Both the position numbers and the translations under genes were made by a program. From NCBI GenBank assembly GCA_033557465.1, contig CM066037.1, forward strand, positions 516,886,686 through 516,950,685: DNA of 64,000 nt, read 5' to 3'. The notes beneath the pieces were generated by a model. It worked only from the letters and a program-made list of their open reading frames with translations. It made no database searches and was not told the DNA's origin. Source of the stretch: Ichthyophis bannanicus. Lineage: Eukaryota; Chordata; Amphibia; Gymnophiona; Ichthyophiidae. Shown in pieces: positions 41,343 through 49,493 of the stretch (position 1 is its first letter; every line of letters begins with the position of its first letter).

Positions 41343-41539
41343 CCTTTCTAATTATAAGACCTATGATGTAGTGCTACAATAGCAGACTTAGACCTGGATC
41401 AGCCTTTAGTATGAGGTCTTTTCTCCTTCTCAAAAGGATAATTGTATCTTTTAGGATAGTAGAAGACAATTTTGTAGAGAGTTATTTATCCTACATTTGG
41501 TACTTATTCTCCTTTGTGTATATTTAATTCTGTGGTGTA

Positions 41540-41817
41540 TTTTAATTTAGACAGTTTTTGTATACCACCTTATCCTTCAATCAAAGTGGTCACAACACAA
41601 TTGGGGGATACATTTTAACACGAGGGGATATGAGACACATACACTAATACTGACAGAGAACATGGGCTATGGAGGGTTAAGTGGCTTGCCCAAGACCACA
41701 AGGAGCACCTGTGGGACTAGAAACCCCAGTCCTTCAGGCCCAAGGTTGCTGTCCTCTAGTGGGATTTGAACCCCCGACCTGAGGTACCTTGCCCCAACCA
41801 CTAGGCCACTCCTCCCT
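41540..41817 (-). mobile_element. SINE copy 2 (antisense), full-length, tRNA-headed with MIR-like core
   Basis: Reading the minus strand from 41,817: box A TGGCCTAGTGG (41,808-41,798, canonical), box B GGTTCAAATCC (41,772-41,762), the core CTTGGGCAAGCCACTTAACC (about 41,694-41,675, as in MIR/CORE-SINEs), and the tail CCACTTTGATTGAAGGATAA GGTGGTATACAAA (41,592-41,553). The tail repeats the complementary pair of the L2 elements here, so an L2-type RT is its probable partner. About 278 bp, non-coding, pol III promoter inside. Confidence 0.9.
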
Positions 41818-42363
41818 TGCTGATATGATAGTCAGAAAGAAACACCGCAATAAGTAGCATGGCTCTGGCAGTAGGAAGGAGGTAGACAGCACTTAAGTGG
41901 GCATGAGGTGATGATAGGAGAGACAAAACCAAGGAAAAGTCCACAATGGAGACAGATATGCAGTCAGGAAGTTTTTAGGGTTGAGGAGAAACTTGCAGGG
42001 CATATGATAAAAGGTTGTGAGAGAAGGGGTAATAAATAAGGCTAGTGGAGAGGAATTGGATTGAAAATTAGAGGACTGGAAAGAAACAACTAGAGAGGAG
42101 GGATTGGTAGAGGAGGGTGATTTGGGAGGGGGGGCGGGGGGGAGAGTGAATGACTATGGCAACAACCACCACAACCACCATTTTGGATGTTGAAAAAGAC
42201 TCACCATAGACAAAAAGAAAGAGGTTGGAAACCTCTGATTTATAGGCCACAAATCTAAAAGATACTAAAAAGACTTAATGAACTTGCAGGACAATTTTCA
42301 ACACGGTACTAACTGGCAATCTGCACACAAACCTTTCAGCAGAGCCAGTTAAAGAGGCAGACG
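41818..42363. other. unassigned stretch
   Basis: No convincing coding frame. Holds a G-rich run at 42,126-42,145 and aacaaccaccacaaccacc at about 42,162-42,180. Confidence 0.3.
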
Positions 42364-42742
42364 CAGGGCCGGCCTAAGGGTTTCTGCCACCCCAGGCAGA
42401 AACCCTAGCTGTGCTGCCCCTCTGCTGCTTCAGTTTCAACTCCCACTGCTGCCAATTCCACTTGGGGGACGGGGGAGGTAGACGGCGATGGCACTATTTT
42501 GAAAGCGGCAGCTTTGTGCCACTGCTTTGTTGCCCTTGGTAAGCCATGTGCTTCAGCACAAAATGGCCTACCATTTGAGCCCCCTCCAATAGCAGATTGT
42601 GTTGGAAGGATCAGAAACAGCAAGTCATGTGTGTCTAAGCACATGGCCTGCCACAGGCAACAGAGCAGCAACACAAAACCACCCACCCCAGTTGGCCACC
42701 CTAGGCGGCTACCTAGATCACCTACTGGACGGGCCAGTCCTG
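42364..42742. mobile_element. probable hAT-like MITE
   Basis: The ends cagggccggcct and, in reverse, caggactggccc are 12-bp imperfect inverted termini of the hAT CAG-type. Inside, the right end continues ggtagccgcctagggtgg, resembling other hAT MITEs. The 8-bp flanks ggcagacg and ggtggaca agree at only 5 of 8 positions, so the duplication is eroded or the boundaries are off. No transposase. Confidence 0.55.
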
Positions 42743-42818
42743 GGTGGACAAGATTGGTGATCACCTGGGTTACCATGCTGCCACTGTCACAATAGCAAAA
42801 CAGCACTCAGCTCTTGAA

Positions 42819-42860
42819 AGTCCTGGGATTATGCAAAGACAGTTGCACAATCCCAGGACT
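42819..42860. repeat. short perfect hairpin
   Basis: The arms agtcctgggatt (42,819-42,830) and aatcccaggact (42,849-42,860) are perfect complements. An inner tgcaa/ttgca pair closes most of the 18-nt loop. Confidence 0.8.
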
Positions 42861-43181
42861 GCCAAACTACCACACGCTCAACAAGGAACGCCCCAATGCC
42901 TCCATTACTGGAGGAGGGATATCCCACATCCCTGTGATTTTCTTTTTTTTTTCTGATTGTATAAATACATTCAGTTTTCAAATATAAGCTATCTGCCATA
43001 GTCAATAATACCTTGTATACAAACTGTTTAAATGATGGCAAAATTATGTATGTTAACGGCATGCCTCCTACAACTAACTTGCAGAATGCCTTTTTTGCCC
43101 AGCCAAAAATATGTGCATTCTGGAAGCATGCCTGTATTTTCCAGCAGCCAAAAATCCAATTCTAGATTTTACATCCATAAA
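42861..43181. other. unassigned stretch left of DIRS-B
   Basis: Nothing recognised. T-run near 42,942-42,950. Confidence 0.3.
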
Positions 43182-43368
43182 GCACAATTACTTACCTGTA
43201 ACAGGTGATCTCTGGGAACAGCAGGAATTAGTCCTCACATATGGGTACGTCGGTACCGACGGAGCCTGCGCGGGAAAGCTCCCCAGCCTTTCAGATGAAA
43301 GGCTTTTGGGGCCTCCCACTGCACATGCGCGCTGCCTTCCCGCCTTCCTGACCAGCTCTCCTCAGTTC
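43182..43368 (+). repeat. DIRS-B left inverted terminal repeat
   Basis: Reverse-complement partner of 48,619-48,760 with very few mismatches. Contains the perfect palindrome cgtcggtaccgacg at 43,248-43,261. Outer sequence cacaattacttacctgtaac parallels the DIRS-A left end. Confidence 0.92.
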
Positions 43369-43440
43369 GAGTTTATAGCTGAGACAATAGAGAGAGGAAA
43401 GGAAGATAGAAGATACAACTCCTAGGGGAGGAGGGTGGGT

Positions 43441-43540
43441 TGTGAGGACTAATTCCTGCTGTTCCCAGAGATCACCTGTTACAGGTAAGTAACTGTGCTA
43501 TCTCCAGGAACAAGCAGGAATAAGTCCTCACATATGGGGA
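43441..43540. repeat. DIRS-B internal complementary region
   Basis: The left half reverse-complements the outer left terminus (gaggactaattcctgctgtt..cacctgttacaggtaagtaa). The right half (tctccaggaacaagcaggaa..gtcctcacatatggg) reverse-complements the outer right terminus 48,738-48,780. In reverse the junction reads ggagata-gcac-agttactta. Confidence 0.9.
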
Positions 43541-43636
43541 CTTCCTAGCTGAGATGCCTGGGAGATCCCCTTCCAAGGGTAAACCATCTTCGCATGGATC
43601 TCAGGCATCCATCCAGGGAAGGTGGGCAGGAGTTGT

Positions 43637-46594
43637 TTAAGTATGGAACAGGTGTTTGAGGACAGCCTGACCAAACAAGGCATCCCGGCGGGAGTCCTTG
43701 TCCAAGCAGTAATGGGCTGTGAAGGTATGAACCGAGGCCCAAGTGGCTGCTCGACAGATCTGATCTATGGACACAGAGTGAAGATGAGCCATAGAAGTGG
43801 CCATGGCTCGCACATTGTGAGCGGTGACATGGCCTTCCAGAGAAATGCTCTTACTCTGGTAAGCAAAAGAAATACACTGAGCAATCCAATTGGAAAGTGT
43901 ACGTTTGGTGACTGGAAGTCCCAAATGAGAAGGATCAAAAGCCACGAAAAGTTGGGAAGACTTTCGATGTGGCTGAGTCCTGTTGAGGTAAAAGGCGAGA
44001 GCTCTTTTACAGTCAAGAGTATGAAGGTTCCTCTCTGCACTGGATGCATGAGGAGCCGGGAAAAAAACAGGTAGATATACCTCTTGATTAAGATGAAAAG
44101 GCGAGACCACTTTAGGCATAAAGTGGGGATTCATCCTAAGGACCACCTTATCATGATGAAATCTGGTATAAGGTGGATTAGCCACCAAAGCCTGCAGTTC
44201 ACTGATGCGGCGAGCCGAAGTGACTGCAATAAGGAAAAGAACCTTCCAGGAAAGAAATTTCAGGGAGGTAGATACCAACGGTTCAAAAGGTGGCTTCATA
44301 AGTTGACCCAGAACTAGATTCAAGTCCCATGCTACCGGAGGAGGTCGGATGGGAGGCTTAGTGAGGGTCAAGCCTCTTATGAATCTTGCAATAAGAGGAT
44401 GAGAGGAGACAGGTTGTCCATTTATAGGTTTTAAGGATGCTGCAATAGCACTTAAATGGACTCGTACTGAATTCGTCTTGAGGCCTGCATTGGAAAGATG
44501 CAGGAGATAGTCCAGTAGAGAATTCAAAGGAAGTGCTAGAGGGTCAAGACCCTGTTGCGCACACCAAATGGAAAAACGTTTCCATTTGAAAGCATAGGAA
44601 CGCCTAGTAGAGGGTTTCCTAGAGGCATGAAGGATATCTTTCACTGGTTGGGAAAGATTAAACTCATGAAGGCTTAAGCCTTCAGTAACCAAGCTCGGAG
44701 ATGTAGGGACTTGGGGTTTGGATGCCACAAAGTCCCCTGCTCCTGAGACAGAAGGTCTGGTGCAGCTCCCAGGTCCAGGGAGGAGCCCTGGGAGAGCTGT
44801 AGAAGGAGAGGGAACCACACTTGGCGTGGCCAGCGTGGAGCAATGAGGATCATGGATCCGTGATCCCTCTGAAGTTTGAACAGAGTCTTGGGAATCAAAG
44901 GAATGGGTGGAAAAGCGTACAGGAATTCCTGACCCCAATGTAGGAGAAAGGCATCGTTGGCCTGAGCTCCCTGACACGGAGTCCTGGAACAGAACCGGGG
45001 AAGTTTGGCATTCCACGGACTTGCAAAGAGGTCTATGTCCGGGGTCCCCCATTCCTGAAAGATTCTGCGCATCTGGTCCATATGCAGGGACCATTCGTGT
45101 GGGAGCAGAACTCGGCTGAGTCTGTCTGCCCAAGAGTTTTGAACTCCTGGAAGATATACTGCCAGAAGATGAATTTGATGCTCTCTGGCGAAGGCCCATA
45201 ATCTGAGAGCTTCGTTGCAAAGCGACAGAGAGCCCGTCCCTCCTTGTTTGTTGACATAGAACATGGCTACCTGATTGTTTGTTTGTACTAGGACAGTCAG
45301 GTTGACAAGGAGGGTGTGGAAGACTGTGAGGGCAAGGAAGATTGCTCGCAGTTCCAGAAGGTTGATGTGAAGGGTGGTCTCCTGAGGAGACCAGGTGCCC
45401 TGAGTGGAGAGGTGTTGGAGATGAGCTCCCCACCCTGTCTGGGAGGCATCTGTTGTGAGAGTTGCTTGGGGCAACGAAGGTTGGAAGGGGATCCCCAACA
45501 ACAGATTTTTGGAGGATGTCCACCACTGGAGAGACCAAAACAGTCGTTTTGAGGTGAGTATTTGGTCTGAGAGCAGTCCTGATGCTTGAGACCACTGGGT
45601 GGCCAAGGTCCATTGAGCTGCTCTCATATGAAGACGAGCGTAGGGCACCACGTGTACCATGGAGGCCATGTGGCCCAGAAGTTGCAGCATTTCTCTGGCT
45701 GACAAGTGACTTCTGGACTGAGCCTGGGAGGCCAAGCTTATTAGCCTTTGGCCTCGGACCAGAGGGAGGTAGGCCCTTGCAGTGGTGGAGTCCAATTGGG
45801 CCCCTATGAATTCCAGAGACTGAGTAGGGATGAGTTGGGATTTGGGAATGTTTACCACAAGTCCCAGATATTGAAGAATACGCCTTGTGCGGTCCAGAGA
45901 AATCTGGGCTTCTGACTGAGATGGAGCTCGGATGAGCCAGTCGTCCAGATATGGGAAGACAAAGATTCCCATGCCTCTGAGAAATGCGGCTACGACTGCC
46001 ATGCATTTTGTGAAGACTCTTGGAGCAGAGGCCAGACCGAAGGGTAGTATTCTGTACTGGAAATGTTTTCCCTGGAACAGAAATCTTAGATATTTTCTGT
46101 GGGATGGATGGATGAGTATATGAGTGTACGCATCCTTGAGATCTAGAGAACAAAGCCAATCCTGACTCTGAAGGTATGGAAGGAGAAGGCCCAGAGAGCA
46201 TTTTGAATTTCTCCTTGAATAGAAACCTGTTCAATTCTCTCAGATCTAGGATAGGTCTGAAGCCCCCCGTCTTCTTTGTTATGAGTAAGTAAGGGGAGTA
46301 GAAACCTAACCCCTGTTGTGGAGGAGGAACCTCCTCTATTGCCCCTTGGGCAAGGAGAGAAGAGACTTCCTGACCCAACAGGGTCAGAAGAGATGGGGGA
46401 GAACTGAATTGCCTCACCATGGTATGGGGAGGAAGGCTGGAGAAATGAAGTTTGTAGCCCTCCCTGATAATAGAGAGGGTCCATTGCTCTGATGTGATTT
46501 GTTCCCATCTGGGAGCAAAATGAGCTAGCCTTCCAGGAATGGTGAGGGGCTCTGGTTGTTCTAGAGCCAGAAACGGCAAGTTCTCTAGGGGCAA
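43637..46594 (-). CDS. DIRS-B long ORF: RT N-terminal piece, overlap segment and tyrosine recombinase
   Basis: A 985-codon open frame. It begins just after the Gag stop with the pre-RT block ITSEQWTLSIIREGYKLHFS and RT fingers LGFYSPYLLITKKTGGFRPI and LDLRELNRFLFKEKFKML. It then leaves the RT frame (near 46,195) and runs about 490 codons as an open Ser/Pro/His-rich segment opposite the RT/RNase H frame. It ends in a tyrosine recombinase of about 330 residues: STRRSYAFKWKRFSIW and NSVRVHLSAI (core-binding), AVTSARRISELQAL (Arg), GHVTAHNVRAMATS (H-x-x-R) and FTAHYCLDKDS (Tyr). The recombinase shows no stop or frameshift. Confidence 0.9.
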   Translation of the reverse strand: MPLENLPFLALEQPEPLTIPGRLAHFAPRWEQITSEQWTLSIIREGYKLHFSSLPPHTMVRQFSSPPSLLTLLGQEVSSLLAQGAIEEVPPPQQGLGFYSPYLLITKKTGGFRPILDLRELNRFLFKEKFKMLSGPSPSIPSESGLALFSRSQGCVHSYTHPSIPQKISKISVPGKTFPVQNTTLRSGLCSKSLHKMHGSRSRISQRHGNLCLPISGRLAHPSSISVRSPDFSGPHKAYSSISGTCGKHSQIPTHPYSVSGIHRGPIGLHHCKGLPPSGPRPKANKLGLPGSVQKSLVSQRNAATSGPHGLHGTRGALRSSSYESSSMDLGHPVVSSIRTALRPNTHLKTTVLVSPVVDILQKSVVGDPLPTFVAPSNSHNRCLPDRVGSSSPTPLHSGHLVSSGDHPSHQPSGTASNLPCPHSLPHPPCQPDCPSTNKQSGSHVLCQQTRRDGLSVALQRSSQIMGLRQRASNSSSGSISSRSSKLLGRQTQPSSAPTRMVPAYGPDAQNLSGMGDPGHRPLCKSVECQTSPVLFQDSVSGSSGQRCLSPTLGSGIPVRFSTHSFDSQDSVQTSEGSRIHDPHCSTLATPSVVPSPSTALPGLLPGPGSCTRPSVSGAGDFVASKPQVPTSPSLVTEGLSLHEFNLSQPVKDILHASRKPSTRRSYAFKWKRFSIWCAQQGLDPLALPLNSLLDYLLHLSNAGLKTNSVRVHLSAIAASLKPINGQPVSSHPLIARFIRGLTLTKPPIRPPPVAWDLNLVLGQLMKPPFEPLVSTSLKFLSWKVLFLIAVTSARRISELQALVANPPYTRFHHDKVVLRMNPHFMPKVVSPFHLNQEVYLPVFFPAPHASSAERNLHTLDCKRALAFYLNRTQPHRKSSQLFVAFDPSHLGLPVTKRTLSNWIAQCISFAYQSKSISLEGHVTAHNVRAMATSMAHLHSVSIDQICRAATWASVHTFTAHYCLDKDSRRDALFGQAVLKHLFHT
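44674..46200 (-). CDS. DIRS-B RT, RNase H and methyltransferase-like domain (overlapping frame)
   Basis: The frame is readable from about 46,195 (LGLLLPYLQSQDWLCSLDLK, DAYTHILIHPSHRKYLRF, ILPFGLASAPRVFTKCMAVV) through the first ATG at 46,002 and FVFPYLDDWLIRAPS (YLDD). Then come SLEFIGAQLDSTTARAYL and RNase H LTTDASQTGWGAH, NLLELRAIFLAL and VQTNNQVAMFYVNKQGG. The third acidic residue is Asn here (AAC at 45,277-45,279), where DIRS-A and DIRS-C have Asp. The C-terminus has IDLFASPWNAKLPRF, AFPPIPLIPKTLFKL and MILIAPRWPRQVWFPLL as in DIRS-A. Offset from the long ORF is the same as in DIRS-A. Confidence 0.9.
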   Translation of the reverse strand, partial: CSLGLLLPYLQSQDWLCSLDLKDAYTHILIHPSHRKYLRFLFQGKHFQYRILPFGLASAPRVFTKCMAVVAAFLRGMGIFVFPYLDDWLIRAPSQSEAQISLDRTRRILQYLGLVVNIPKSQLIPTQSLEFIGAQLDSTTARAYLPLVRGQRLISLASQAQSRSHLSAREMLQLLGHMASMVHVVPYARLHMRAAQWTLATQWSQASGLLSDQILTSKRLFWSLQWWTSSKNLLLGIPFQPSLPQATLTTDASQTGWGAHLQHLSTQGTWSPQETTLHINLLELRAIFLALTVFHTLLVNLTVLVQTNNQVAMFYVNKQGGTGSLSLCNEALRLWAFAREHQIHLLAVYLPGVQNSWADRLSRVLLPHEWSLHMDQMRRIFQEWGTPDIDLFASPWNAKLPRFCSRTPCQGAQANDAFLLHWGQEFLYAFPPIPLIPKTLFKLQRDHGSMILIAPRWPRQVWFPLLLQLSQGSSLDLGAAPDLLSQEQGTLWHPNPKSLHLRAWLLKA

Positions 46595-46595
46595 G

Positions 46596-47477
46596 TCAAA
46601 ACCCCTGAGGGGGTTGAGCCTGCTGGGGTGTAGCAGACATTGCAGGCTTTGACTTTACCTGCTTAGATTGTTGACGCTTAGCCGCAAAGCGAGGCTGAGC
46701 AGATTGCTGGCCAGTATTTGTGGGAAATCTGGCCTTCTTATAGTAAGGCCTTTTAAAAGACTTCTTTTTGGCAGGGGTAGAAGTAGACTTGGAAAGTCTA
46801 TCTAGAGTGGCATTTTCTGCATCCATTTGAGCAGCTTTCATTTGCCAGTCTTCCCCAAATAAGGTCTCACCTGTACAGGGAAGATTCCTGAGGCCATCTA
46901 CAACCCAGGGTTCTAGGTCAGAAGCCTGGAGCCAAGCGAGATGTCTGGCTGCAATAGCAATTCCCGAAGCTCTGCCTGCAACCTCAAAGGAATCAAAGGC
47001 TGTCCTGTTGGAGAACTTGGAGACCTCTGAAAGTTGCGTCACCATAGAAAAGAAGTCCGCCCTTTGATCATCAGGGATAAAGGGGGCAAAATTCTGTATC
47101 TTTAGGGCAAGTTGTCCAAGAAACATGCCCATATAAAGGCTATAAGAATTGATCCTGGCTATAAGCATACTAGCCTGGAACATCTTTCTCCCAAAAGAGT
47201 CCAGGGTCTTACATTCTCGCCCTGGAGGGGTAGAAGAATGCCTTTTAGGACTCTTTATTTTCTTCATGGCAGACTTCACCACAATAGAGTGGTGAGGCAG
47301 CTGAGTTTTCTGGAACCCAGGCAAAGGAGGGACCCGATACATGGTGTCCAACCTACGGGAAAGGGGAGACAGTGTTAAAGGAGTCTCCCACAAATCCATC
47401 AAGTGTTCTTGAAGGATTTCATGGATAGGCAGAGTGACTGCCTCTTTAGGAGCTTTAGAGTATCCTAAAATATCCAA
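46596..47477 (-). CDS. DIRS-B Gag, C-terminal part
   Basis: A 293-codon frame with the helical Gag segment MYRVPPLPGFQKTQLPHHSI, HSSTPPGRECKTLDSFGRKM and LEPWVVDGLRNLPCTGETLF, matching DIRS-A residues about 390-560. It is followed by a basic Gln/Lys-rich tail (KKKSFKRPYYKKARFPTN). The frame ends at TGA 46,598-46,596 in ggggttttgacttg, and the RT frame opens directly after it, one base on. A frameshift near 47,470 separates it from the N-terminal part. Confidence 0.85.
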   Translation of the reverse strand: MDILGYSKAPKEAVTLPIHEILQEHLMDLWETPLTLSPLSRRLDTMYRVPPLPGFQKTQLPHHSIVVKSAMKKIKSPKRHSSTPPGRECKTLDSFGRKMFQASMLIARINSYSLYMGMFLGQLALKIQNFAPFIPDDQRADFFSMVTQLSEVSKFSNRTAFDSFEVAGRASGIAIAARHLAWLQASDLEPWVVDGLRNLPCTGETLFGEDWQMKAAQMDAENATLDRLSKSTSTPAKKKSFKRPYYKKARFPTNTGQQSAQPRFAAKRQQSKQVKSKPAMSATPQQAQPPQGF

Positions 47478-48397
47478 TTTTTTTGATCTGGGTTCTTTTC
47501 AGAAGATGTAGCAATAGAAAGTGCTTTAGCTACATCAACAATGAAATCCTGAAAGGATAAATCCTCTGGAGGAGACATCCTCCTCTTTGGAGAAGAGGGC
47601 TCCTCAGGAAGAGTAAGCTCAGCAGAGTCATCAGAGGAATTGAATTCATCAGAAGAATCTGAGTATTCCCTCTGTGCTTCCAATGTACGATACGCATACC
47701 GATCGGTATCGACATCGGGCGTATCGGGCATGGGATCGGTACCGGGCAAAAGCCTGAATCCGGCATGCGGAACCGATCGACGCTTGGAAGTCGATGGTCT
47801 CGGTTCCGGTGTGGATACCGGAACCGGGGCCAGTACCGATGGAATCAGTACCGAGGGCGTCGCAGCCTTAATGAATGCCAGAACGGCCTGCTGCATGGTC
47901 TGGACAGTATTGCCCATAGACGCCACTACTGCCTGGATGTCGGTACCGGTATGGGCCGGTACCCCAGAGCAGTACAACAGGTGATCGGTCGAGGCCGTGC
48001 CATCGATGTCAACCTGTGACCCCATGATTGCTTTGGAGGCCGGAACCTCCCGCCGGGGTTTTTTGGCCTGGGCAGAATCCTCGAACTCAAAATTGAGAGC
48101 CTCTCGATCTTTAGAAAGAGATTTGCTTTTAGAGGATTTGCCCACAGGAGTTTTGGTTACCTGAGATCCATCCGGAGAGGAAGACCTGGATGACTGTGAT
48201 GCTTCTGAAGGAAACAGCACATGGAGCTTGTTGGCCCGGTTCTGCAAACCACGTTTAGACATCTGGGTGCAGGATGGGCAGTCCGGTATGGAGTGGTCAG
48301 GTCCCAAACATTTGAGACACCATTCATGGGTGTCTGTGACAGAAATGACAGCACTGCACTTGGTACATTTTTTAAAACCAGGGACTGGCTTCTCCAT
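47465..48397 (-). CDS. DIRS-B Gag, N-terminal part with Cys/His cluster
   Basis: ATG at 48,397. The cluster C11, C14, H24, C27, C30, H35, C40, C43 has exactly the spacing of DIRS-A (C9 to C41) and the same TDTHxxCLxCLGPDH centre, so it is probably a paired zinc-binding fold for nucleic-acid binding. A Ser/Lys-rich stretch and an Ala/Val/Pro-rich region follow, then an acidic end (SDSSDEFNSSDDSAELTLPE) and RMSPPEDLSFQDFIVDVAKA, which parallels DIRS-A SPPEDARFSDFVRDMAKA. Ends by frameshift near 47,470. The coding DNA is rich in cggtaccg-like units. Confidence 0.87.
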   Translation of the reverse strand: MEKPVPGFKKCTKCSAVISVTDTHEWCLKCLGPDHSIPDCPSCTQMSKRGLQNRANKLHVLFPSEASQSSRSSSPDGSQVTKTPVGKSSKSKSLSKDREALNFEFEDSAQAKKPRREVPASKAIMGSQVDIDGTASTDHLLYCSGVPAHTGTDIQAVVASMGNTVQTMQQAVLAFIKAATPSVLIPSVLAPVPVSTPEPRPSTSKRRSVPHAGFRLLPGTDPMPDTPDVDTDRYAYRTLEAQREYSDSSDEFNSSDDSAELTLPEEPSSPKRRMSPPEDLSFQDFIVDVAKALSIATSSEKNPDQKNWIF

Positions 48398-48618
48398 GAT
48401 GAGAATTTGTGTAGGCCTTAAGGCCTAACAACAGTTACCAAGCTGTGCTGAAGAAAAATAAAAAAGTCTTTTTTTTTTTTTTTATAAAGAAAGAAAGAGA
48501 CCGGCGGTACCGGTTTCGGTATGGGGAAGGCAGGTACGCGGTCTAAAGAAAACAAACAAACTTCACAATTTCTTCAGCGGTGACAGGAACACGACCTGCT
48601 GGCTCCGCGGAAAAAGAG

Positions 48619-48781
48619 AAACTGAGGAGAGCTGGTCAGGAAGGCGGGAAGGCAGCGCGCATGTGCAGTGGGAGGCCCCAAAAGCCTTTCATCTGAAAGG
48701 CTGGGGAGCTTTCCCGCGCAGGCTCCGTCGGTACTGACGTACCCATATGTGAGGACTTATTCCTGCTTGTTCCTGGAGATA
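48619..48781 (-). repeat. DIRS-B right inverted terminal repeat
   Basis: Partner of the left repeat. Its palindrome has one change (cgtcggtactgacg, 48,726-48,739). It ends gttcctggagata. The Gag leader lies between 48,398 and 48,618 and includes a T-run (48,468-48,483) and cggtaccg at 48,505-48,512. Confidence 0.9.
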
Positions 48782-49230
48782 GGAACCTAACATCTCAAAA
48801 AAAAAAAAAAGTTACCCATTATTCAGGATTCATTCACTCCTTCCAATGTTTTGAATAAATACTAAATAGAATCTGCACAGCTACCAAATGCAGAGAGAAA
48901 TTTGATATGCCAGTAAACCAGATGCAACTTGAACAGCAGCTATTGTTTGTTTATATATACATACATACACACACACTCTAAAGAAAAAAAAAACTTCACT
49001 AAATTAGGTGTTTAGAAGTTACAAGTCAGCCATGAAACGAAGCAAGTGCTATACCCAAGCAAAAAGGTTAATGTCTTGAAGACCTTCAATGCATGATTCA
49101 TTGCATAAATTCTTCAATTAGAACCTCCTCTTCAAGACTTCAGTAAATTATTCCTTTCTATCCTGTCATACTGACTCACTAAGAGTAAAAATTATAGTGC
49201 CTGATTTACACAGCAATGGGGCCCCACTGG
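48782..49230. other. unassigned AT-rich stretch with TA/CA microsatellite
   Basis: No gene seen. A-run at about 48,798-48,811; TATATACATACATACACACAC repeat near 48,953-48,975. Confidence 0.35.
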
Positions 49231-49493
49231 GCCATAAGCATAGTAACATAGTAAATGACGGCAGATAAAAATCAGTGTGGTCCATCTAGTCTGCCCAGCA
49301 ATATGGCAGGAGTAGGTGCCCCCCTACCCATGTCTTTGCTTAGTGGTGCACAAACCAGGAGCAGGTGCACCCCTCCCCATGTCTTCACTCCTCCCCATAT
49401 CTTTGTTTCTTTGTTTAGGGGTGAACCCACCGCTCCTCCCCCCATTGCTCCATGTAGGACACCCCTATTTGTTGAGAAATTAGATGGTTCAGT

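Larger units (their letters stand above)
43182..48781 (-). mobile_element. DIRS-B: near-complete DIRS-type retrotransposon (antisense)
   Basis: A 5.6 kb element built like DIRS-A: inverted repeats at 43,182-43,368 and 48,619-48,781, an internal complementary region at 43,441-43,540, and minus-strand Gag, RT/RNase H/methyltransferase-like and tyrosine recombinase. It differs from DIRS-A through most of the nucleotide sequence while keeping architecture and protein motifs, so it is a sister family rather than a copy. No target duplication at the flanks (acatccataaa / gaacctaacatc). Confidence 0.94.

Noticed and set aside
41762..41808. A functional tRNA gene on the minus strand (good box A and box B)
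   Set aside because: It is the head of a SINE with core and L2-like tail, present in a second copy; no complete cloverleaf with acceptor stem was found.
43182..48781. A CRISPR-like or phage-like array or integrase locus, because of repeats plus a tyrosine recombinase
   Set aside because: The repeats are two inverted termini and one internal complementary region, and the recombinase sits with RT, RNase H and Gag: a DIRS retrotransposon.
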